From contig CM034233.1 of the NCBI GenBank assembly GCA_019916065.1, positions 53,871,947 through 53,935,946 on the forward strand: a DNA stretch of 64,000 nt, given 5' to 3'. This document shows positions 10,414-22,095 of this stretch, one piece after another. The position numbers and the translations under genes were made by a program. How positions within the stretch are numbered: position 1 is the stretch's first letter; each line of letters begins with the position of its first letter. The DNA comes from Vitellaria paradoxa. Taxonomy: Eukaryota > Streptophyta > Magnoliopsida > Ericales > Sapotaceae. A model generated the notes under the pieces. It saw only the letters and a program-made list of their open reading frames with translations, was not told the DNA's origin and searched no databases.

Positions 10414-11272
10414 TGAAAATTCCAAACCCACACAATCACACACATAGTGAAAGTAATCACACAAGAGAATAACGAGGAAACCCTATCACAGGGAGAAAAA
10501 CCTCTATTTACAATCCCACTATCAACGGGTTACAAGACTCTACTCAGACTCTCTACGAATCACTCGCACGAATCCTTTCGTCACTCTTGCTCGAATCACT
10601 CGATAAACCCTACAAGCAGGCTTTCTGTCTCACATAGAAAGTGAAAAGAAAATACAAGATGAATTTAGAGAAAGAACATGAAAGCTCTCAATACTCAAAG
10701 ACTCTTTCTCTAGGTCCCTATAATATGTTTTTCCACCTCTCTACAATTACAGAGTTGGTTTCACATATATATAGGATTACAAAGTTGCCCTAGTTTGGCA
10801 AAATAGGAAATTGAATCCAAACAAAATATTCATAGCTCGATCCCTCGCGCTCCCATCCTCTAGCCTGCGACCTGCACTGGAATTTTTATGCTTTAGGAAA
10901 TAATACTGGCGCACCCTCGGTCTCCCATCCTCTTGCCTGCGGACCTCACTGGAATTTCTGAGACACCTTGGCGCACCCGCGCGCTCCCTGCGGGCTGCCT
11001 GCGTTCTTAGAGCGCACCCGCGAGCTCCCCGCGCCGTGCCTGCTAGGTACACTGGAATTTCATTCACGTTCAGAAAGCTGCATCCGAATTCCGTTAGGTT
11101 TTGTAATCCTTCACACCAATTAGAATTCTTCAAAATCTTGGTCAACTTGATTAACTTTATCTCCTTAATTGTTCAGAATTCTTCAAATCTTCAATTTGCA
11201 TCACTTTAGGAAACTTTAATAGCATTCCTAATTTAACTAATATTTTGATTGGATTTGCCACAAGACTTTACA
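10414..11272 (-). repeat. copia 1 5' LTR
   Basis: Collinear with 6214-7072 at a fixed offset of 4200 bases. Of the 20 differences I counted, 17 are transitions and 3 are transversions. In this copy the TATA-like stretch lies near 10725-10736. Confidence 0.9.
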
Positions 11273-11766
11273 CTATTGTTTTTCATATCTGTATGACTGA
11301 GGAAAATACTTATCATTGAAGGTATCCGTAAATTGATTCTAAATCATTCTAGTGGTTGACAATCTTTTTGTAGCTTCCCACCAATGCCTAGCTTAATCTC
11401 TCAACATAAATGTGGCTAGAATGATTTTATCTTCGTCAGAAATCCTCATTAATTAAAAAATTGCCTCCATGTTCTTCAACTAATCCTCAGCTTCTACAGG
11501 GTTAATAGTACCAAAGAATGATGTCAGTCCCAATTTAAGAAATTGCTCATACATAGTGTCATGTGCTTTGGCTTGTACCTTTGTTTTGTCTGTAGTTCCA
11601 CTAATCTGGCCACGATGTCAATCACCTTTTCTACCAGGTCTCGCTGGTGTTGAACTGGAGGTTGATCCCCCTGACCCTCTTGCTGTCTTGAAGCCTGCAC
11701 TATTTGTGAGATCTATCCAACTAAGCCCTCTTCCTCTATCGCCTCAAGGATGTGTCTAGTATCCAT
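11273..11766 (-). pseudogene. Ty3/gypsy gag, N-terminal half
   Basis: Minus-strand ATG at 11766 matches the plus-strand start at 1344. The gag core follows, with frameshifts, up to the copia 1 insertion. It shares the in-frame TAG after the opening acidic segment with the plus-strand copy. The leader 11767-11950 holds no other feature. Confidence 0.75.
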
Positions 11767-11950
11767 TTCTTTTATCTGACATCAAACTTAAAGTGAGATG
11801 TAAAATATTATTCTACAACATTTTATAATTCCAAGATCCTTAATATCTACGCAAATAAAAATCATATCACAATCACTTAACTCTAAAGACACTTTTCTTA
11901 TAATTGGCTGCAAGTACCAAGCACTAACAAGTCTATAGAACCCTTTAACC

Positions 11951-11965
11951 TAGGCTCTGATACCA
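11951..11965 (-). other. primer binding site of the minus-strand gypsy element
   Basis: Minus strand TGGTATCAGAGCCTA lies just after the LTR 3' end (...GTGTGATA). It is complementary to the 3' end of initiator tRNA-Met and better preserved than the plus-strand copy. Confidence 0.85.
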
Positions 11966-11968
11966 AAC

Positions 11969-13336
11969 TATCACACACCTATTTTAGGTTACATATTTAA
12001 TTCCATAAATAGAGGGGACACATTTATATCCTCTATCCATAATAAGTCAATAATCACATTCTATAGAAAATCCTATATCAAAATGAAATAGTACCAGTTA
12101 GTTTTGTATTTATACATTGGCAATATAAACAAAATCTCACAAACAATTAAATACGCACAAATTCACAGTTTCTAACATATTAAGCCAAGCCTTAGTCTAA
12201 TACTGTTAAAACTCAAGGTTTATTTACATAAACTTCCAATTACTAACACGTGATTAAAGCAGGGAAATAGATAAGCCTAAGTCTTCTCCAGGTACTTGTA
12301 GCCACTCTTAGACTCAACTTGAAATGTGTAAATTTGAGGTGTAAGTGTGACACACTTAGTGGAGGTATTATACTTAAAATAAAAGATAACAAATATGAAC
12401 CAAAGATAATCCACAATAGTTTTATAGACAATCATCCCAGAATCAAATAATAATTAATTTAGATATATCATAATTGATAGTAATACAAATATCTTAACGC
12501 ATAACTCATCGTCACTTTTTATTTATCAACCACTATCATCATCAATAGGCCCCAAATGGCCATCCCATGGCATATTTGCATGATAAATGACTTAGATAAT
12601 AATGCAACACACATTTGGCCTCATCTAACCTATGAGTTGAGCGCTTAACTATGGACAGTGGCTTTAACTTAGCATGTCCCATTAGCCCCATCTGGCTTGG
12701 CTTTATCTGGCCTCATTGTTGGTTCCATCTGACCTGGCCCTTTTTTTTTTTCTGGCCCCATTTGGCCTTATTTTTTTTCTTGTTCTGGCTCCATCCGGCT
12801 TGGTCCCATATGACCATAATGCAAATGTGATGCACACAATTCATGCAGGTATGCAATAATATTTTCTTTTCCAAGTAAAATATTACTTCCCAAATTTATC
12901 ATTCCACAAATAACCACAATTCTCAACTAACACAATAATTCTATAAATACTCAGCACTTCATATCAGAACAAATAATTAATAACAACAACAAATTAATAA
13001 AATTTATCAATTTATATTTAATACCTTTTACCTTTAAGTTTAATACACCCACCTGAACAGTAGCTATTCTGAGAAAATCAAACTATTGGGGTGGTTGCTC
13101 CTGATTATCTCTGGGTCCTAATTTTAACCCAAACAAAGTATACAAATCAAACATTGAACGGTTAAAATATAAACGAAATCAATTATTAATAAAAATCTAA
13201 TAAATAAAGACAACTATTTCACTTTCAACATATTTAATTTATTTTACCTTCTATATAATTAATTTTAAATTAACAAAATAAAATGACTTACTTCAACAGT
13301 CGGGTCAAAATCTCTAAATTTTTCTCGCTCAATTTT
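11969..13336 (-). repeat. Ty3/gypsy LTR, minus strand, interrupted by TR-GAG b
   Basis: 11969-13103 aligns in reverse with 1-1141. 13104-13336 is AT-rich sequence upstream in LTR orientation and has no partner because the window starts at the matching point. The LTR is cut at 13336 by TR-GAG b and probably resumes at 36121. Motif copies like TGGCCCCATCTGG lie at 12660-12830. Confidence 0.7.
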
Positions 13337-15109
13337 TGACCGCATCTAGAAAGTGCGTCTAAACTAACCCTCAAGTGCAAGGGTGTGCAGTGTAGGTTTA
13401 ACTCGATGAGTCCGAGGTCGAATCCACAGGGAACTATGACATTGAACACTAGGGTTTTCTAAGTTCTTCTATCTACCAGGTTCATTTCAAAAACAGAAAA
13501 AGAAAATAATAGGTTTTTGGTTTGAAAAGAGTTGATTATGTAACTTACAACCAAATAAAAGTAAATTACAAAAATTAAATTACTTCTATTCTAACTAATA
13601 GAAAAACAAGACACAAAATTTAACTAACCTAAAATAATGAAAGCAATTAAACTATGCATTCAAAATAGTTTTCGATTCTTGATTCAACTTTCAATTCTGG
13701 GTAGTTTACTACTTCACAATGGGATGTGTTAAATACTACAATCTAAAGTTCATGTGGAAGGAACAAATAGATTGGAAAGATGTTTTCATTTAGGGTTCTT
13801 AATTTCCTAATACTTAGTTTTATACTCTCATTTAGGATTATAAAACCAGAAAAATTTTCAAAGAAAACACTTGGATTCAAATTTGATTTAGGGTTTGGTC
13901 AAAAATATTGAGAAAGTTTTAATAAAAAATCTTTACCAGTGATTACAGAGAATTTACTCAAAGACTTTTGTTTTCGAAAACTTTTCAAACAAATGAAATC
14001 AAATTTGAGTTCAAATCCTTATTTTAGTTTGTCCAAAAATATTAAACAAATTTTAATCGAAAACCTTTGCCAATTATTACAGAGAATATAGTCAAAGGTT
14101 TTCGTTTTTGAAAGTTTTTGAAACAAACAAAAATAGATTTGAAAGTTGTAGACCCCTACGCATGAGTTTTCGCAAATCATGCAAACTGTCTACGCACTTC
14201 CCATAGATCATAGTAACCTAACCTTCCTTGATTCGTTGAATCAAGAACTAGGGTTTTACACTAACATAACTTTAAACAAAACAAAATCAACCAACGAACA
14301 CATATTTAATGGATCTACTGAATACAACAAAGAAACAATATTATTAATATTATTGAAATGAAAAACGAAAGCAAACGTACTCCGAAATCAAATCCGAAAT
14401 GTAAAAATGAAAAATCACTGCTGTACGAAGCCTATGCAAACTCCAAAAAGTCTTGAAAACATTCTACAAACATTAAAAATCTCTAAAAACTATCTAAAAG
14501 TCTAAAAAAGAATGAAAAACTAAACTAGGGCTCTTCTAGTTCGGCCATACATCGAGGTTTATAAAGGGGTAACAAGGAAACCATAAAAGATGAGATTTAA
14601 AATCATGCACCTAGCACACTGTGGTCCAAACCATTTGGGTGGGGGTTCGAACCACAGAACCTTGATTCCCCAAGTTCTGCTCCCTCTTGAAGTCGTGTCT
14701 TGCTTCTGATAGCTTTTTGTCTTCAACTTCCAATGTGATTTTAACCTCAAAGATGATGGATTCAGGCTTCGGCTAAAACACAAAAGTTGTAGCCCTTTGA
14801 GTCTTCTTTCCAACCCAAAAAGAATTAGGTCAATCCGAATTGTGAGTGAAAAGATATGGTCAAAATACTAATAGGGTGTCAAGCTGGAACTTCAGCTGCA
14901 CACCACTTCAACCATCTTGAACTTCGGACCATTGTTTTCTCCTCGGTAGCCACTTTCATCGCTGCTAATCTCAATTATTTCGCCATTTTTCCTATAAGTA
15001 AGAAAATAAACACTATGAGTAATAAAATAATGATAAAACTCTGAAGTTAATTACTTAAACGCATCAATGAGTATCAAAATGTGGAGTTTGTAATTACACT
15101 TTTCAAGTG
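13337..15109 (-). repeat. TR-GAG b 3' LTR, first 6 bases lost
   Basis: Collinear with 34370-36120. In LTR orientation it should begin TGATTACACTTG but begins at CACTTG, joined directly to interior sequence. A microhomology deletion of about 0.33 kb explains this. It contains the primer-proximal block with CCTGTGGATTCGACCTCGG that other Athila-type LTRs here share, and a GGTTCGAACC palindrome near 14650. Confidence 0.85.
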
Positions 15110-16694
15110 CTAAGCATAAATGCATGGACTATCAAAGTAGAAAGAGTATGTGTGCTAAATTGTTTCATTCATTCAACAAGGTTGCAAGAGCATAAATAGA
15201 ACTAGGTTTTGACTTCAAATGGTCACAGGATACCACTCATAGAAAGGAATTCACTCATCAAAGGTTCACACATACCTATTAGCATATAATGCTAACCTAG
15301 TTGCACATTACTCAACAAATAAGTGAGTGAACTGAAATAAAATTCAAAGTGAACAGCTCATAACCATGTTCCAATGCATGTGTAAGAGATCACACTGCAC
15401 AACCTACATAAGACCACTACATGCACAATACAAGAGTTGCTTGCTTAGAATCCACTAGGTCTTTGTTTTGGTTGTAACTTGGCCAAGGGTAATGGTTAAC
15501 AATGGAAGATATGCAAATCAAAGCATATGTCTTGGGATAAAGATGCTCAAGTGCGCACAAGTCCCAAACTACCCATTTCCTTTCCAAACCCCAACAAGGA
15601 TCCCAACAAGAAACTTATTCACAAACTTACAAACTACTTATGAGACATTCTTAATAATTATAATACAATGCACAAGTCCCAAAATTACATAAGCAAAAAG
15701 GAATGACAAACTTTTTTTCTTTTTTTTTTCTCTATTTTTTTCTTTCTCTCTTTTTTTTTTCTTTTCTTTTTTTCTTTTTTTTTTGTTTTTGAAATAATGA
15801 AAATACATCAGATAGATTCTCCACCCAATATTTCCTCCTAATATGCTCTAAAAAATTTTCATTCCTAACCCCCATTCACATCATTGACAATAGGGCACTT
15901 TTACAACCTAAGACATGTGAAGGTAAGGCTTAAAGCGTGTGAATAAGGTTAAAGGATAATATATGAGGTGAGAACCAAAGAATATATATATATATATATA
16001 TATATCACACAATTCATTAAAAAGGCTTCAAGTTGGTTCCTAGGGCAATTTCATATCAAGGAAGGATAAAGAGGCCCAAAAATAGCAAAGAGGGCCTAGC
16101 ATCATGTTCAAAGCTTGCAACAACTGATAATGTGCCAAGTGAAACTCATGCAAGTGTGTGTGATGCAATTGGTGCATTGAAAACCAAAGTGAAGAACAAA
16201 AGAGTTATGATTATGCGCAACCCATCAAGAAAAGAATAATAGGCTCAAAAGCTCACCAGTAAGGGGTATAAGTCTCCACCAAGTCCAAGAATGCTCACTT
16301 AACCAATATTAAACAAAATCCACTCCTAAGCACATAAACTCTTCTCTATGATAGTAAAAAAATGCACAAGGTCATAACATAATTAACTTGAACTAAGTTT
16401 CCTATTAAAACTTGAGCAAAACTCATTCATCACTCTCTCACTCAATTCCACAATCAACCAAACCAAAAAGGGCTGACATGTAGGTACAAATATGCTAAAT
16501 TCATGTTTTCAAGCTTGAGGATGCTCAAAAATTTTAAAATTTTACAATTTTGGCACAAAAGGTCATCATGCGAACCCTACCCCCAACTTAAAATTCACAT
16601 TGTCCTCAATGTGAGAACCATGATGCATATGTGGGTCTGTAGTGTGCGATAGTGAGCATGATGATGAGCATGAAACAATAACCACAAAAAGCAC
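15110..16694 (-). other. noncoding interior of TR-GAG b (PPT-proximal part)
   Basis: Aligns in reverse with 50640-52170 of TR-GAG p. It holds a long T-rich tract (15708-15785; A-rich in element orientation), an (AT)n run (15982-16005) and the conserved block 16577-16648. It has no coding pattern. The last five bases, AGCAC, are the left target duplication of copia a. Confidence 0.7.
16577..16648 (-). other. conserved noncoding block of Athila-type elements (copy 1)
   Basis: In element orientation: CACACTACAGACCCA..., then GAGGACAATGTG, then AAGTTGGGGGT. Further copies lie at 50693-50762 and 55031-55096. The G-rich end resembles the PPT of the family (52481-52492). Confidence 0.6.
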
Positions 16695-17501
16695 TGAAAA
16701 TTCGTAATTTACTAGTAACGATCCCAATTAATCAACCACAAACAAGAATAACAGAAGGTGACATAAATGAGATGAGGAAACCCACGAAGGGAAACCTTAA
16801 ACAAAACTTTTACTTAAATCAAACGTTAGTTATAAACTCAACCTCCTGATGGATCGACTCCTTGACTCTATACTACGTTGATGTTTGCTCGACTCCTCGA
16901 TTCACCAACACTTTTAGCAAAAGCCCTTCGACTCCTCGAAGGCACAACATCGAATCCTCGGCAATCTCACGTGCTGAATCCTTAGCTCCTCCAACAATTC
17001 GAACTCCTTCGAACCATAAAGACATAAGTAAGCTTGGCTAAGCAGTTGAGAGAACGTTATAACTTTTCTAGCTCACAAACTTGATGTATATTTTCTCTCT
17101 GTTTATCCTTAGAGTAGTCCAAAAGATATATATAGAAAAACCTGGGATGATTAAGATTTGAAAGTAGTCGAAATAAGCCAGAATAGTGCTACCGTGGGAA
17201 GGGCACACCCGCGGCCTTCCCGTGAATCAGTGTAGTGATCCCGCATGGCCAAATCTCAGAATCCACCTCTAGGCTTTATCCCGTGGCAAACCGCGGGCTT
17301 CCTGCGAGCTTTTTACGTAAATCAATGTCTGGCACTTGTTTGACTTATTCAGGACTTCCAGCCATTTCAGAAACAGTTTCTCTGAGGCCTTTTAGAATTC
17401 TATTCGACTTAAGACTCTAATGCCTTAGCCTACACTAAGTCTAAAGTACAAATACTTCTACTTGATCATGGATTGCCAATTTACAATAGGTGGTCTTAAC
17501 A
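16695..17501 (-). repeat. copia a 3' LTR
   Basis: Starts TGTTAAGACCACC on the minus strand and ends ...TTTTCA. GC-rich inverted motifs (CCCGCGG, CCCGTGG) fill about 17190-17310. In LTR orientation they are followed by a TATA box near 17127-17136 (TATATATATC). Confidence 0.9.
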
Positions 17502-17513
17502 ATCTCCCCCTTT
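17502..17513 (-). other. polypurine tract of copia a
   Basis: Minus strand AAAGGGGGAGAT directly before the 3' LTR. Confidence 0.85.
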
Positions 17514-17817
17514 GGCAATTCCATGTCAAAACAATCCAAAAGAAAACATTACAATTAAGTTCATCCTAGATTAAGGCCTCAGTAAACTTGTTATCCATCA
17601 ATCATGTTCCAATTTGTTAACTTGATGTCATCCATCAACATGTTCAAATTTTTATCCTGTATGGCTACACACTTAACAAACTGATCACGGCATCATGTGG
17701 CAATAAGGAATAATAATTATAAACATAAAATAGATAACAGAAAAGGTAATAGCAACATAATCAATATAGTTCAAAGTTCAATCAACAAGAGACAACAAGA
17801 TAATCCAAAAATAGAAA

Positions 17818-19200
17818 TCAACATCCAAGTCTATCAAAAGTACAATCATCCAAATAGTGAAAGTCTATCAAAAGTATAACATATGCTTCTTCCCCTTTTT
17901 GACTTTGAATTGACAATAAAGCACAACACTGAGTAGCACCACCATGGTCACCATCATCACCATCATCACCATCACCAGCATCCTGAGCTCCCCCTGTACG
18001 ATGAACACTGGCTCCATCACCCTGGTCACCCATGTGTGGAAAGAAGTTGTTGCCTAAGGGATCTCCAAAGGTGTAGGCATACGTGTTCAAATTTTGCTGG
18101 ACCTGATTCAGAGTAAGGTGCATCTCATTCTGTCATGTCTATATGGCTTGCAACCTAGTGTCCATATCCATCTAGAATGCATGAAGCTCGGCCTGTCTAA
18201 CATCTATAGCATCAAATCGCTGATAGACACGAGAGTGAAAAGCCTAACTCTCCCCCTAAATAGATGCTTACATAGTACCTAGCAAATTCATGTCATAAAC
18301 TGGTGGGGTGCTAGAAGAAGGGGCAAATGGATCAAAAGGAGGTGGAGTAGGCTGAGGAGGGACAGGTAGAGGGGCAGCCTGAGTAGCTGGAGTAGGCTTA
18401 GAGTGGGTCCTACTACGTCGTGCAAACACATGATTAATTGTGTTAGGTATCTTGATCAACTCATAGTTTGGAGGTAACTCGACACTAAGAGACAGAAGGT
18501 AGCGAGTAATAAACAAACCAAAAGGCATGGAATCAGACCTAGAGGTGGAATCACTACTAGCAGCTATGCGATGAAACATGAATAATGGCAAGTCAAAGAT
18601 ATGATCAGTAACTATGGAATGTAGGATGCGTCCTCGACGCTCAGACACTGCTATAATGTGAAAAGCCGGATAAATAGCATTCACTACATATAGATGTAGC
18701 GTCCTATTAATCTCGGACAACTGTCGGTGAGGGATAGTCTCCCCGACCCAATCAACACGACCCTTAGTAAGTATACGAGATATAGTCCGAACAGAAGGGC
18801 CACTTGTATCAAGAACGGGCTTAAAACAAATGTGCTCAGGACGTGGAATACTCTGAGACTTAGAAATGATATCAGGTGTCAACTTAACATCAACAAAATG
18901 AACATAAGAATGTAAGACACCAGTAGTAAAATCTATGGCATGTATATTCACTTAAAACTCATGAACAAGTTCTCCAATAGCATACTCATAGAAGGGACCC
19001 TCAAAGCTAGAATAAGATGTATATACAGACCATCCTAACCTATCAAAATAACGCTCTTCATTAGGAACATCACGTAGCAGAATGCCACGCTCAACAACAA
19101 TGGGTTGATACATGAACGTGTCATCATAAAGAGACTGTTCACGTTCTCCCCTAAAACGATGCGAGTTATAAGAAGTATGGTGGCGTCTCCTAAGACCCAT
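17818..19200 (-). pseudogene. accessory ORF after pol, putative plant transposon protein (Transposase_32-like)
   Basis: ATG at 19200 (MGLRRRHHTSYN) opens one frame that can be followed to about 17890 through a few stops. It has a domain of about 270 residues with ERGILLRD, YFDRLGWSVYTSY, IGELVHEF, then VNIHAIDF, HFVDVKLTPDIISKS, VGETIPHRQLSEIN and LFITRYLL. Next come a Pro-rich tail and a coiled-coil-like part (QRFDAIDVRQAELHAF). The Asp/Gly repeat near 17946-17975 comes from a triplet repeat. The stop between HEF and VNI replaces a residue usually Tyr in proteins of this kind. The pattern resembles the plant family annotated as putative plant transposon protein; I assign this from memory of the family. 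It is not an envelope: I see no signal peptide or membrane segment. It is in the same orientation as pol. Confidence 0.6.
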
Positions 19201-19295
19201 AGGAATGACGAACTGACAAACTAAGAGTGTAAAATACAAAAATAACTGTACCTTGACAGAGAAAGGATAAAACTGTCAGACAGAGGGAGATAGAT

Positions 19296-19490
19296 ACGTC
19301 AGGCTGACGTCAGAGTGAATGAGGACCGAATGAAGGCTCGGGGGGCTTTTAAAAAGCCAGACCGCTAGAAGACCGCACCCGCGGTGATCCCGTGGGGATC
19401 TAGCGGTCTTCCCGCGAGGATCAATCCCTGTTAATTCTCTCTTTGTGATTTCCCGCGACTCAGAGAGCCCTAATAGCGGTCATCCCGTAA
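19296..19490 (-). promoter_or_regulatory. promoter-like segment upstream of the accessory ORF
   Basis: Reading toward the ORF: GC-rich repeats like those of the LTR U3 (CCCGCGG, CCCGTGG; 19370-19490), a perfect 11-base inverted repeat AGACCGCTAGA/TCTAGCGGTCT (19399-19409 and 1959-type partner at 19359-19369), a palindromic TATA-like box GGCTTTTTAAAAGCC (19344-19358), and TGACGTCA (19305-19312, a bZIP-type site). A pyrimidine-rich leader precedes the ATG at 19200. The LTR has the same order of GC-rich repeats and then TATA. Promoter activity is an inference. Confidence 0.45.
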
Positions 19491-20436
19491 ATTTTTTTTT
19501 TTTATGTTTTCTTTTATTCAAAATAGCTAAAAAATAAAAATCTGAGGGAAAATCATGAGGATTGTCAGAGAATTTTAAGTCCTATTCCCTTAAATACCTA
19601 TCAAAACACAGGTTCAAGCTTGCAATAAAACATAAGTAAGAATGAAAGAGAATTCCAAAACATACTCTACTTATTATGTCTTGAGATGTTCACACATGTC
19701 ATACCGATAGTCAAATGCCTGTGCAGTGTGTGAAATGAGGTTTTGAAAGATCATGATCTATACTTTTCATATACTTACAAGATATTCAAGAAAGCTCCAT
19801 TTGGTTTTTCGATTGAGTCAAGTAAAGAGTGTAGTGGAAGCTCTTCAACTAAATACGCCTCAATTCATTGTTTTCAACTAAACACCAAGAGATAAGCATC
19901 ATTTTTCTTTTTCTTTTTCGCCCCCTTTTTTTTATTTCATCTTGGCGGCTTTCATACACTTATGGGTAGGTATCCTTTTTCCTGTATCATCAAACCCAGA
20001 GGGTAGTTATTTTGATAACCCGCACGTCAATAAGCTAGCTACACTCTATCCCATTGGTAGCCCTTTCCAAGTTATTTTTATTTTTATTTTTATTTTGTAC
20101 TCAACCACAATTAATAGTCCAAAAAGGAGGCTTTAAAGAGCACAAGTAAGTAAGGAAAAATAAGTTCTTAACCCCTAACCTCAGTGATTTTTCAATAAGG
20201 CACACCACTATCATGATAAGGAACATCAAAACATAAGTTTCAAGAATGTGAAGGAAGTCAATATTATAAATCTTATGAATATTAAAAGCAATACTACCAT
20301 GTTTTTGAAATGTATATGAAGGAATAGTCCTTAGAATAATCATGAAATCATCTTTTTTTTCCAAAAAACAATATCTAACTATACCTATATAGATATGGAT
20401 AAACAAAAATCAAAAGAGAAAAATTACGAGCGCTCT
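19491..20436 (-). other. noncoding spacer of copia a with conserved inverted-repeat block
   Basis: Lies between the RNase H end and the promoter-like segment. Block 19940-20072 has the pairing ends CTTGGCGGCT and AGCCCTTTCCAAG seen in copia 1 (7784-7888), at a similar distance from the pol end. The rest is AT-rich with T tracts, and I see no gene. Confidence 0.55.
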
Positions 20437-20868
20437 TTAGTCTAAGGAACAAACACCTAGAGATGATCTAAGAGATTCAAACTTCAAGTGGTCCAACGGT
20501 TTGGTGAATATGTCAGCTAGTTGGTGTTGAGTTTCAATATGCTCTAGAGTGATGACTTGATGTTCAACTAGCTTACGGATAAAATGGTATTGAATGTCAA
20601 TGTGTTTGGTGCGAGAATGTTGGACAGGATTCTTAGAGATGTAGATGGCACTAAGATTATCACAATACACAGTCATGGTTTTCTGATCAACTCCATAATC
20701 TGCTATTATTTGTTTCATCCAAAGAAGTTGGGAACAACAACTACTAGCAGCTATGTATTCAGATTTAGCAGTGGACAAAGACACGGAGTTTTGTTTCTTA
20801 CTGTGCCAGGAAACTAGGCTAGTAACAACATAAAAACATCCCCCAAAGGTACTCTTCCTATCATCCAC
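20437..20868 (-). pseudogene. copia RNase H (copia a)
   Basis: C-terminal domain of the copia polyprotein. It reads DDRKSTFGGCFYV, LSTAKSEYIAASSC, VYCDNLSAIYISKNP, RTKHIDIQYHFIR and ADIFTKPLDHLKFESLRSS, ending SLGVCSLD. The Glu of KSEY and the Asp of YCDN, both catalytic in the family, are present. This stretch has no internal stop. It is separated from RT by a damaged stretch (20869-21016). Its last 15 or so residues match the tail left in copia 1. Confidence 0.9.
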
Positions 20869-21016
20869 ACACCCAGCCCAATCAGCATCCGAATACCCTC
20901 CTAGGTTGACATTGGTGTCATAAGAGAAGCAAATGCCAAAATCAAATGTCCCATTAACATATTTGATTATCCTCTTAATTGCATGTAAGTGGGATTCCTT
21001 GGGGTTGGATTGAAAT

Positions 21017-22095
21017 CTAGCACAAATTCCTACACTGAAAGATATTAGGACGATTGGCAGTGAGATACAACAAACTACCTATCATGCTTCTATACAATGT
21101 AGGATCCACTGATTTGCCAGACTCATCTTTTGAAAGCTTAGGGGAAGTGCTCATGGGGGTCCTAGCATGTTTACAATTTTCAAGCCCAAATTTCTTAACT
21201 AGGTCTTTTGCATACTTGGATTGAGAAACAAAGATTCCATTCTCATGTTGTCTAACCTGAAGACCTAAAAAGAAATTCAATTCCCCCATCATACTCATCT
21301 CAAAAGTATCTTTCATCTGTTCACTAAATTCATGTGCAAATTCAGGAGAGGTAGATCCAAACACAATATCATCAACATAAACTTGTGCAATCAAAATGTG
21401 TTTTGAATCTTTATGAATGAACAAGGTTTTGTCAGCATTACCTCTCATAAATCCAGAGTCTATCAAGAAAGTGGTGAGTCTTTCATACCAAGCTCTAGGA
21501 GCTTGTTTCAGTCCATGAAGAGCCTTTTTCAGTTTAAACACATGATTTGGAAAGTGAGGATCAACAAACCCCTTAGCTACTCTACATAAACTTGCTCATT
21601 TAAAAAACCATTTAAAAAGGCACTTTTCACATCCATTTGAAATAGTTTAAACTTTAAGTAACATGCCATAGCAAACAAAATTCTTATGGATTCTAATCTA
21701 GCCACAGGAGCAAAGGTTTCATCAAAGTCAATACCCTCAACTTGAGTATATCCTTGTGCAACTAACCTAGCCTTGTTTTTAATGATTGTTTCAAATTCAT
21801 CAGTTTTGTTTTTGAAAATCCATTTTATGCCTATAACATTCACATGTGAGTTGCGAGGAACAAGAGTCCATGCATTATTTCTTACAAATTGTCCTAACTC
21901 TTCTTGCATAGCATTTAACCAAAAGTCATCATTAAGAGCTTCATTCACATTTTTAGGTTCTAAAGAAAAGACATAACAAATATGTGATACCTCATTTTGA
22001 AGTTGTCTCCTCGTCTTAACTTGGGCCTTTACATCTCCAATCACTTGTGAAGGTGGATGGTGGAGCTTGAGTCTTGAAGATGGTTTATGTTCCAT
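21017..22095 (-). pseudogene. copia reverse transcriptase (copia a), one frameshift
   Basis: Two frames. 21577-22095 has [51 protein letters not shown] and [12 protein letters not shown]. After a frameshift near 21545-21575, 21017-21541 has LKKALHGLKQAPRAWYERL, the catalytic YVDDIVFGS and the thumb region up to SLLYLTANRPNI. The active-site Asp pair is intact. Typical copia RT order and length; the frameshift makes it a pseudogene. Confidence 0.9.

Larger units (their letters stand above)
6214..11272 (-). mobile_element. copia 1: gag-only Ty1/copia element (SIRE-like), pol deleted
   Basis: Two 859-base LTRs (6214-7072 and 10414-11272, TG...CA ends) are exactly 4200 bases apart. They flank a tRNA-iMet PBS, a near-intact gag, a pol deletion, a noncoding 3' region and a PPT. 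Target duplication is CTGTT/CTATT (4 of 5). Removing the insert joins the gag of the gypsy host element. The LTRs differ at 20 of 859 positions by my count, with no indels, so the insertion is fairly recent. The layout matches a non-autonomous element that keeps capsid and cis signals but needs PR, INT and RT from a relative such as copia a. Confidence 0.9.

Noticed and set aside
18094..18282. Plus-strand frames inside the copia a accessory ORF and pol (for example 18094-18282, 18727-18915, 24220-24477)
   Set aside because: Shadows of the minus-strand coding sequence; they show no motif of their own.
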